Positions 7,617 to 12,917 of a stretch of 12,917 nt of DNA are shown one piece after another (the first letter of the stretch is position 1; every line of letters begins with the position of its first letter). The stretch covers positions 1 to 12,917 of the forward strand of contig JAMBLH010000177.1 in the NCBI GenBank assembly GCA_023336875.1, given 5' to 3'. A program made the translations under genes and the position numbers. The stretch is from Actinomycetes bacterium (GTDB lineage: Bacteria > Actinomycetota > Acidimicrobiia > Spongiisociales > UBA5794). Below the pieces are notes generated by a model, which saw only the letters and a list, made by a program, of their open reading frames with translations, made no database searches and had not been told where the DNA came from.

Positions 7617-8073
7617 ATGAAACTCTATACGTGCATCTTGTGGAAGGATCCAGTGAAGTTGGCACGAGGAAGTGGAATACTGGTTGTCATGGCATGACGT
7701 CCGTTTCTATGCCGAGATGCTTCGATTGGCGAATTTCTGGTGACAGTTCCGAAGGAGTTACCGTCGCAGCTTCTCGACCTTATCTCCTCCTCCACCCTGA
7801 ATCCGTCTTGCCCTGACCACCCGACCGGCTCGGTGCAGAGCAAGATCGGGAGTGTCAAAGAACACCACCTGACGGATCTGGGCCTTGAGTTCGTCGATTC
7901 CAAGGGATCGCATCGACGGATCCCTTCACAAAGTCAAGGCTCCTGTCGACATCCATATCGACCACGCCGTACTGCGTGTCGTGCTGCCAACAGAACTCGT
8001 GGAGCAGGAACTTCAGGAGTCGGCTGAGATGGGTGAGGAGACTCTTGAATACCTCAGCGGGTCTGAATCCTAG
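7617..8073 (+). pseudogene. Probable frameshifted gene upstream of PAP2 gene
   Basis: Protein-like sequence appears on the plus strand in alternating frames. MKLYTCILWKDPVKLARG starts at ATG 7617 (GAGG nine bases upstream). EEVEYWLSWHDVRFYAEML lies at about 7666-7737 in the next frame. VPKELPSQLLDLISSS, continuing to GLEFVDSKGS, lies at about 7743-7910 back in the first frame. VKAPVDIHIDHAVLRVV to EYLSGSES lies at about 7930-8073 in the second frame again, ending in TAG directly before the PAP2 ATG. No single frame spans the region and the opposite strand looks non-coding. I do not recognise the family. The last piece could be a separate ~60-residue gene starting at TTG 7885. Otherwise this is a decayed gene or contains sequencing indels. 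Confidence 0.45.
7902..7926. repeat. 8-bp inverted repeat at frame-switch point
   Basis: AAGGGATC (7902-7909) and GATCCCTT (7919-7926) are exact reverse complements with a nine-base spacer. They sit where the apparent reading frame of the broken gene changes. The repeat may simply be a spot prone to indels. Confidence 0.5.
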
Positions 8074-8652
8074 ATGGGGGTGACCAGGGACAATCTCACT
8101 ACGACGTTCAAGCCCATGCGGGAGGTCGACGAACGAGTATTCGACGCGGTTGCTTCCTGGCACTCTCCACTGCTTGATGGAACGATGCCAGAGCTGTCGG
8201 TTGTGGCAACAAAGTCTCGACTCTGGATGGGAATCGCTGCGCTGCTCGCGATCTTCGGCGGTGCCAAAGGACGAAGAACGGCGATTGAGGGAATGGTCGC
8301 CATCGGGGCGAATTCGTTCGTGGTCAACATTCCCCTCAAGAGCGCTGTGCGTAGGAAGAGGCCAACCGATGAGGTGCCCGAGGAGCGCAGGCTTGCGAAA
8401 CCTGACTCGTACTCGTTTCCCTCCGGCCACACGGCGTCAGCGGCAGCGTTCTCCGGTGTTGTGGGAAGGGCGTATCCAAAGCTCTGGCTCCCGATCAACG
8501 CGTTGGCAGCGATGGTCGGTTTCTCCCGTGTATATACCGGTGTGCATTTTCCGGGCGACGTTCTCGACGGATGGATAGTAGGTAGAGGTGTTGCCTTCGT
8601 CGTCAACCGCGTCGCAATCCGACGCGGCCTGGCTCCGACACAGGTCGACTGA
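8074..8652 (+). CDS. PAP2-family phosphatase
   Basis: This 192-residue member of the PAP2 acid phosphatase/haloperoxidase superfamily has all three active-site motifs: KSAVRRKRP (Lys89...Arg96-Pro97), PSGH at 116-119, and SRVYTGVHFPGD (Ser151-Arg152, His158, Asp162). His119 would act as general acid and His158 as the nucleophile. Hydrophobic stretches at about 50-62, 72-87 and 138-150 suggest membrane association, as in lipid phosphate phosphatases or undecaprenyl-diphosphate phosphatases. The substrate is unknown. The ATG directly abuts the TAG of the upstream broken frame and lacks a clear ribosome site; GTG 8080 is an alternative start. A second gene of the same superfamily starts 73 bases downstream. 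Confidence 0.9.
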   Translation: MGVTRDNLTTTFKPMREVDERVFDAVASWHSPLLDGTMPELSVVATKSRLWMGIAALLAIFGGAKGRRTAIEGMVAIGANSFVVNIPLKSAVRRKRPTDEVPEERRLAKPDSYSFPSGHTASAAAFSGVVGRAYPKLWLPINALAAMVGFSRVYTGVHFPGDVLDGWIVGRGVAFVVNRVAIRRGLAPTQVD

Positions 8653-8725
8653 CCCGCCCACGAAACGATGTGCTCGGTTCCGTGACAAACGATGCTGGAC
8701 ATCTGCTCGGCGGTATCGTGAACAT

Positions 8726-10591
8726 GTGTCGCCCCTGACCTCAAGACTTCGTCGTTCTCCCGTCAGCTTGGTACTCCCGTGGTTGGCAATTGCCACTCTC
8801 GTCATCTCTGGATGTTCATTGACGGTCTCATCGGACGATGGCTGTCTCGGTGGGGCGAATTCTGAGTGGTCTGTTGCGAGGCAATGGAACGAAGTCGCTC
8901 TCGACGCGATCCGAAACGATCTCCCTGCTCCTACCGTGCACGCTCGAAATCTGTACCACATGTCAGCAGCGATGTTCGACGCCTGGGCGGCATATGACGA
9001 TGATGCCGTTGCGGTGTTTCTCTCTGAGAAGCACTCTGCTTCGGACATTGAAGCCGCCAGGGATGAAGCGATCAGCTACGCAGCGTATCGAGTTCTTGAA
9101 GCACGGTACATCGACTCAGTTGGAGTCATTGAGACAATTCCTGCCCTGGATACATTGATGTCTGAGCTTTGTTACCCAATCGATATGACCGAGACCGTTG
9201 GCGACGAGCCAGCAGCGCTCGGGAACCGAATCGCAGAAGCGATTCTTGAAGCAGGGTTGGTTGACGGATCCAATGAAGCTGGTGGCTACGAGGCCGACTA
9301 CGAGGCGGTGAATCCACCACTCATCGTGAAGCTGTCTGGTACGACGATGGTTGATCCGAATCGGTGGCAGCCTCTTGCGATCGACGACATGGTCTCACAG
9401 AACGGGATCCTGCTGGACAGCGGCGTCCAGGAGTTCATCGATCCCCACTGGGGATTCGTCACGGGTTTTGCTCTGCCGGCAGCGCCTTCGACCGGACTAC
9501 CGAATGACCCAGGCATACCACCGCATCTGGGCGATCCGACGACGGATCAGCGATTCAAGGATGGCGCCGTCGAGGTCATTGCGTTCAGCAGCCTGTTGGA
9601 TCCTGCCGATGCGCCGCTGGTGGATATCTCCCCAGCGAGCATTGGCAACAATCCGATAGGAACCCAGGATGGGACCGGTTACCCGGTCAACCCGGTCACA
9701 GGAGAGCCATACGAGCCGATGATGGTGAACAATGCCGACTTCTCTCGAGTGCTTGCGGAGTTTTGGGCCGATGGCCCGGACTCGGAAACGCCGCCGGGCC
9801 ACTGGAACACACTTGCGAATGAGATATCCGATTCACTCGATGCTGAACCGCGCATCGGCGGCGAAGGCGAGCCGGTAGACAGGCTCGAGTGGGATGTAAA
9901 GCTCTATCTGGCTCTCAATGGAGCGAACCATGACGCTGCGATCGCGGCCTGGGGGTCGAAGGGCTACTACGACTATGTCAGGCCCATCTCGATGATCCGC
10001 TGGATGGGAGGACTGGGCCAATCAAGTGATCCCAATGGAGAGGCGTTCCATCCCGATGGCTTGCCGTTGAAGGATGGTCTTGTTGAGGTTGTCACCGATT
10101 CCTCGTCAGCTTCTGGGGAGAGACATGCACATCTGGAGGACTATGTCGGCGAGATTGCAGTGTTCGCGTATGTAGGAAATCCGTCCGATCCTGAGAACGA
10201 GATCGGAGGCGTCGACTGGATCAGAGCGGTCGACTGGGTGCCCTATCAATCGCCGACGTTTGTGACACCGTCGTTCGCGGCCTATGTGTCTGGGCACAGC
10301 GCTTTCAGTCGGGCGTCCGCCGAAGTGCTAACTGGGATTACCGGGAGCAAGTTCTTTCCAGGTGGACTGGGCGAGTGGGAGATAGAGGCTGACTGGCTGA
10401 AGTTCGAGGCGGGTCCGACAAAGCCAGTGACTCTCCAGTGGGCGACCTACCAGGACGCCTCAGATCAGGCAGGGATCTCACGGCTGTATGGCGGTATCCA
10501 TGTCCGTGCGGACGACTTCGAAGGGCGGATCATGGGTGCTCAGATCGGTCAAGCGGCATGGGACCTGGCCCAGACACACTACGGACGCTGA
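8726..10591 (+). CDS. Vanadium-dependent haloperoxidase-like lipoprotein
   Basis: This 621-residue protein resembles large bacterial vanadium-dependent haloperoxidase/PAP2 enzymes. Visible vanadate- or phosphate-binding residues are Lys412 and Arg419-Pro (KGYYDYVRP), Ser522-Gly523-His524 (YVSGHSAFSRA), and Arg586, His592 and Asp596 (SRLYGGIHVRAD). A signal peptide with a good lipobox (VISGC, Cys30 from the GTG start) points to a lipid-anchored, extracytoplasmic enzyme. The frame is open from 8588, but that stretch overlaps the PAP2 gene end and looks non-native, so I chose GTG 8726, just before the signal peptide; no strong ribosome site helps. Peroxide-driven halide oxidation is the family's known chemistry. 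Some relatives are phosphatases, so the activity is not certain. Confidence 0.88.
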   Translation: MSPLTSRLRRSPVSLVLPWLAIATLVISGCSLTVSSDDGCLGGANSEWSVARQWNEVALDAIRNDLPAPTVHARNLYHMSAAMFDAWAAYDDDAVAVFLSEKHSASDIEAARDEAISYAAYRVLEARYIDSVGVIETIPALDTLMSELCYPIDMTETVGDEPAALGNRIAEAILEAGLVDGSNEAGGYEADYEAVNPPLIVKLSGTTMVDPNRWQPLAIDDMVSQNGILLDSGVQEFIDPHWGFVTGFALPAAPSTGLPNDPGIPPHLGDPTTDQRFKDGAVEVIAFSSLLDPADAPLVDISPASIGNNPIGTQDGTGYPVNPVTGEPYEPMMVNNADFSRVLAEFWADGPDSETPPGHWNTLANEISDSLDAEPRIGGEGEPVDRLEWDVKLYLALNGANHDAAIAAWGSKGYYDYVRPISMIRWMGGLGQSSDPNGEAFHPDGLPLKDGLVEVVTDSSSASGERHAHLEDYVGEIAVFAYVGNPSDPENEIGGVDWIRAVDWVPYQSPTFVTPSFAAYVSGHSAFSRASAEVLTGITGSKFFPGGLGEWEIEADWLKFEAGPTKPVTLQWATYQDASDQAGISRLYGGIHVRADDFEGRIMGAQIGQAAWDLAQTHYGR

Positions 10592-10720
10592 CCATGCCCT
10601 GTTCAGTCTGCGAAGAGGTCAGCAGGCGCCGCCGATATCGAACAATTAGCGTACCGAATGAAGATGAGATGAGAAGAGCAGCGGTCGGTCCGACGAGTGA
10701 CCGGGCTCGAGGACGACCGG

Positions 10721-11104
10721 CTACTCAGCAGGTTCCACTATGCCCTGACAGACGGGGAAGTTGCCGTTTGTCTCGGTGCTCTCGCGGTATTTGACACCGT
10801 CGATCAGGATGCGACATGTGGCAGTGCTGCCATCGGTTTTTGCACCGAGATCAATGATATCGCCGAGATTCATCTGGAAGGTCTCCTTGAACGGCAGATC
10901 GACCACTCCGCGGAAGATGTCGTTGCCCCCGTTGTGCGTATACGTAATCTCTGTGCTCGTCATGTCTGGAGCAACAATCTGATAGACCACCTCATAGATG
11001 GCGTTCGTGTCGACATCCGATGATGACGAATCCGAGCTACACGCGCTGACGAGGATCATGAAACTTGCGACAACGATCACCGAGCGCATCCAGTTACTTC
11101 GCAT
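10721..11104 (-). CDS. Small MmpS-like lipoprotein
   Basis: This 127-residue secreted lipoprotein has a signal peptide ending in LVSAC (Cys22), then a Ser/Asp linker and a small beta-rich domain. Segments such as YEVVYQIVAPDMTSTEITYT, VVDLPFKETFQM and TATCRILIDGVKY resemble the MmpS/transport-accessory fold, where a similar Tyr-rich strand and a Cys-Arg-Ile strand occur. No MmpL-type RND transporter lies in the window, so the resemblance gives little functional information. The ATG at 11104 has an AAGGAAGGGAG ribosome site five bases away and begins the signal peptide. The frame upstream, to 11227, is non-native. TATGAT, a good -10 element, lies about 25 bases upstream, though no clear -35 is seen. 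The gene converges on the haloperoxidase gene with 129 bases between. Confidence 0.8.
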   Translation of the reverse strand: MRSNWMRSVIVVASFMILVSACSSDSSSSDVDTNAIYEVVYQIVAPDMTSTEITYTHNGGNDIFRGVVDLPFKETFQMNLGDIIDLGAKTDGSTATCRILIDGVKYRESTETNGNFPVCQGIVEPAE

Positions 11105-11315
11105 CAAGGCTCCCTTCCTTGGGAGATAATCATAGCCCGGCAATATGATCACCACACCTTTGCCTCGTACTGTCGATGGATCAGACGCCATGGAGGGATC
11201 GATCTGCCGGCCGGCCACTGAAGACACACGAAACCGATGTCGTGACTAGCGGACCGACGATGGCAGGGTTGGCGATGTCCGCCAGGACACCAGTCCATGC
11301 CGACGGCGCGGGGGA
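11105..11315. other. Intergenic region, promoter of MmpS-like gene
   Basis: No convincing gene is seen in these 211 bases. The left end holds the ribosome site and a TATGAT -10-like element of the minus-strand lipoprotein gene. The rest lies downstream of the two-helix membrane protein gene and shows no terminator-type hairpin with a T-run. Confidence 0.4.
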
Positions 11316-11732
11316 TCAGTCTTTTAGAGCTGCTTCTCGGACCCACGCCCGGACGAACGCCAAACCGACGATGATGATGGCGCTCACCACCACAACCGTA
11401 CCCATGACGATGCCAATGATCCCCGCAGGATTGCTCGCCGCCCCGCCGCGGGCCGAGGCGGAGGCACTTATTCGCGATATCGATCCGACCGTCCTCGCGA
11501 ACGAGGAATTCGACCGTTCTGGGTATGTCGCCCTGGGCAATGAGTCGATCGCCATGAAACCGAACACGACGGTGAGCAGTAGGGCGATGAGAATCGCCAC
11601 CACAGTCACACCGTGCCTCCTGAGCCACATCTCCATCTGCACGGTCCGGAAGGACTGAAACTTCTTGACAGCGGAATGCCAGCCCACGAGGTCATAGAAG
11701 CGCTCACTGCTACCGACGAGGGTTTCGAGCAC
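11316..11732 (-). CDS. Two-helix membrane protein, unrecognised
   Basis: The protein has 138 residues from GTG 11732, or 106 from ATG 11636. Two strong helices are visible (VTVVAILIALLLTVVFGFMA at about 42-61 and IIGIVMGTVVVVSAIIIVGL at about 104-123). A Ser/Arg/Ala-rich external loop joins them and the C-terminus is short and basic. I know no family for it. The stretch before ATG 11636 (LVGSSERFYDLVGWHSAVKK) has coding-like codons, so I prefer the longer form, but neither start has a ribosome site and a stop lies nine bases upstream of the GTG. The gene starts right beside the DUF1028 remnant, so its own 5' end may have been damaged by the same rearrangement. Confidence 0.55.
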   Translation of the reverse strand: MLETLVGSSERFYDLVGWHSAVKKFQSFRTVQMEMWLRRHGVTVVAILIALLLTVVFGFMAIDSLPRATYPERSNSSFARTVGSISRISASASARGGAASNPAGIIGIVMGTVVVVSAIIIVGLAFVRAWVREAALKD

Positions 11733-11775
11733 CGGCAGTCAGGGGTGATGGATCGAAGCGGGCTCGCAGCGACGG

Positions 11776-11964
11776 TCACGGGATCGCATTGAGCAGCCTT
11801 TTGGACAGATCCGCCTCCGATGATTCGAACGCGTCCACCATCGCGTCGAGAACTCGCGGACCGGAGAGGATGTTCCCCTGGCACACATATCGGCTGCCGG
11901 TCCTGCCACCGGCCCAATCGAGACACTGTGACACGGTCCACGAATTCGATCCGGATGCTCCCAT
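11776..11964 (-). pseudogene. DUF1028 protein fragment
   Basis: This frame of about 62 residues contains a central piece of a DUF1028-family protein, a putative Ntn-hydrolase-like fold of uncertain activity. The signature stretch is SQCLDWAGGRTG (12-23) followed by VCQGNILSGPRVLDAM (27-42) and a helix ending KRLLNAI. Whole DUF1028 proteins are much longer and have a long N-terminal part before this segment, and they usually continue beyond it. Here the upstream part is replaced by the plus-strand MFS fragment and a stop follows RLLNAIP at once. Neither other frame downstream resumes the family sequence. It is therefore a remnant truncated at both ends. Confidence 0.65.
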
Positions 11965-12427
11965 GCGATCTGGCGTTGCGGGGGCTGAAGTCGCCTGGGG
12001 CCCCAGCTTCGCCCTTGGCGCGCTGTCTGTGACGCTCATCACGTTCATTCCGGGAATAGCCTCCGATGACGCTGTCGTCTCGGCCATCCGAATGCCTGTG
12101 CTCCTTGCGACCGTGTTCTCTCTCGTTGGCGCCGTGGCAGTGGCTCTTCTGATGAAAGAACGGGCACCGGCCTCACGCAATATTCGCGGTGCGGTCGCGG
12201 ACGTTCCTGTGGTGGTTGGGCGCGCGTTCGTCGTAGCGCGGCGACCCGGCACGATTCGCTTGTTGCTCGCTGCTGGAGTGGTTCTGGGACTGGCATTCTC
12301 GGCTGTGGAACTCTTCTACGAACCATTGTTCCGGGACATGGTGGACGGCACGGCCTCGGCCACGAGGCTCTTTGGAATGCTCACCCTTGGGCTTGCGCTC
12401 GCCTCGGCAGCAGGCTCCGCCGTCGGC
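11963..12427 (+). pseudogene. MFS transporter internal fragment
   Basis: About 155 residues show four membrane helices: SFALGALSVTLITFIPGI, MPVLLATVFSLVGAVAVALL, TIRLLLAAGVVLGLAFSAVE and FGMLTLGLALASAAGSAVG. A KERAPASRN loop and a cytoplasmic linker separate the two pairs, as in the middle of a 12-helix major facilitator protein. The usual N-terminal and C-terminal helices are absent. The open frame extends from 11789 to 12616, but its flanks are antisense to the DUF1028 and SMP-30 fragments and look non-native. I therefore treat only the middle as former coding sequence; the left boundary is uncertain by some tens of bases. It can hardly function as a transporter in this form. Confidence 0.6.
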
Positions 12428-12613
12428 TCGGGGGATCACGGCGCCGATGGGGGCGTCCAGCTGGATGATCTGATCTCGGCCCGTTGTCGGGTCGGTTCGG
12501 TGGATACGCTGGCCTTCGATATCTACCCACCACAGGGAGTCGCCCGTCCAGACCGGACCTTCGCCGAGAATCGCCCCTGCCTCGATTACAACGTCGACCT
12601 GAGACGACGTCAT
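12416..12613 (-). pseudogene. SMP-30/gluconolactonase family N-terminal fragment
   Basis: The first ~66 residues match the N-terminus of the SMP-30/regucalcin/gluconolactonase beta-propeller family. The key motif is AILGEGPVW (14-22), where Glu18 corresponds to the metal ligand of the family. SLWWVDIEGQRIHRTDPTTG and APIGAVIPRADGG follow. After residue 66 the frame runs open for another 80 codons antisense to the MFS fragment and loses all family resemblance. Full-length members have about 290 residues and need further metal ligands (Asn and Asp) that are missing here. ATG 12613 overlaps the dehydratase stop (TAATG), so this was the next cistron of a sugar-acid operon. The intact enzyme would hydrolyse an aldonolactone to the aldonate used by the dehydratase. 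Confidence 0.75.
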
Positions 12614-12917
12614 TAGTGGCTTTCTCGTGCGACAGTCGAGCCACTGGAACCGACGAGGAAGTCAAGGTCCACGCCGGTGTCCGCCTGGGTGACGTGATCC
12701 ACATATAGCTTCGACCAGCCCCTCGTTGCGACAGGCTCAGGGGGCAGCCAGGCGGAGCGGCGACGGGCTAGCTCTTCGGCATCGATCTCGAGTGTGAGTG
12801 TCCGTCCTGGCACGTCGAGTGTCACGAGATCGCCGGTTCTGATCAGAGCGAGCGGGCCACCGACCGTGGACTCGGGTGCCGCGTGCAGCACAGTCGTTCC
12901 GTACGCGGTCCCGCTCA
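12613..12917 (-). CDS. IlvD/Edd-family sugar-acid dehydratase, C-terminal part
   Basis: Only the last ~101 residues lie in the window; the gene continues past its right edge. SGTAYGTTVLHAAPES, then GGPLALIRTGDLVTLDVPGR and YVDHVTQADTGVDLDFLVG, with the ending RESH, are typical of the C-terminal domain of Fe-S dehydratases of the IlvD/Edd family. The resemblance is closest to aldonate dehydratases (arabonate/xylonate type), which make 2-keto-3-deoxy sugar acids, rather than to branched-chain amino-acid IlvD. That choice rests on recall of the RGW..LYVDHV..AD ending and on the adjacent lactonase fragment. The stop overlaps the start of the SMP-30 fragment (TAATG), showing original coupling in one operon. 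Confidence 0.88.
   Translation of the reverse strand, partial: SGTAYGTTVLHAAPESTVGGPLALIRTGDLVTLDVPGRTLTLEIDAEELARRRSAWLPPEPVATRGWSKLYVDHVTQADTGVDLDFLVGSSGSTVARESH

Noticed and set aside
7624..7652. Sigma-70-like promoter (TGGATC-17-TATAGA, minus strand) for the kinase operon
   Set aside because: Only three of six and four of six consensus matches, so it is within chance expectation.
7686..7698. Short palindrome GTCAT-GGC-ATGAC as an operator
   Set aside because: The arms are only five bases, far from the kinase start and inside probable former coding sequence.
7855..8430. 191-codon minus-strand frame opposite the broken gene and the PAP2 gene
   Set aside because: It is antisense to the PAP2 active-site region and has shadow-like composition with no recognisable family.
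10592..10720. Terminator between the convergent haloperoxidase and lipoprotein genes
   Set aside because: Only short stems such as GTCGG-T-CCGAC are present, with no T-run on either strand.
11149..11628. Long minus-strand open frame overlapping the two-helix membrane protein
   Set aside because: Its translation is His/Arg/Gly-rich and not protein-like, whereas the overlapping frame has clear membrane helices.

Overview
The window reads like the chromosome of an actinobacterium, most likely of the Acidimicrobiia/Ilumatobacter type. The coding base composition is moderately to highly GC-rich. The secreted lipoproteins begin with Cys-Ser-Ser-Asp and then an Asp/Ser/Thr-rich linker (one with a repeated TTVAS), and most neighbours resemble actinobacterial families. 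This placement is inference from protein style; no rRNA or marker gene is present.

Layout. 48-1187 (+) is a metallo-beta-lactamase-fold hydrolase. 1255-1926 (-) is a half-length DUF389-type membrane protein with a suspect N-terminus. 2017-2472 (+) is an unrecognised small membrane protein that converges on the next gene. From 7553 down to about 2485 (-) runs a sugar-uptake operon: PfkB sugar kinase, lipoprotein solute-binding protein (AglE-like), two permeases (AglF- and AglG-like, overlapping by ATGA) and a small membrane protein of unknown role. No ATPase gene is present, so the transporter probably borrows a shared MsmK/UgpC-type ATPase. A perfect 14-bp hairpin sits between the binding-protein and first permease genes.

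Upstream of the kinase, 7617-8073 carries protein-like segments in alternating frames on the + strand, probably a broken or mis-sequenced gene. Two + strand genes follow that share the vanadate/phosphate active site of the PAP2/vanadium-haloperoxidase superfamily: a small PAP2 phosphatase (8074-8652) and a large lipoprotein haloperoxidase-like enzyme (8726-10591). Two - strand genes come next: a small MmpS-like lipoprotein (10721-11104) and an unrecognised two-helix membrane protein (11316-11732).

The right end (about 11776-12613) is a gene graveyard. It holds the C-terminal part of a DUF1028 protein (-), an internal piece of an MFS transporter (+) and only the first ~66 residues of an SMP-30/gluconolactonase-family protein (-). 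These are joined end to end with no intact gene. The last piece is translationally coupled to the intact 3' end of an IlvD/Edd-type dehydratase that runs off the window. The dehydratase and the lactonase fragment suggest a former or neighbouring oxidative sugar-acid catabolic operon (aldonolactone to aldonate to 2-keto-3-deoxy acid).

I see no CRISPR array, tRNA, rRNA, insertion sequence or clear novel defence system. The most interesting signals are the three-gene mosaic, the tandem PAP2/haloperoxidase pair, the frame-switching region and the intra-operon hairpin.
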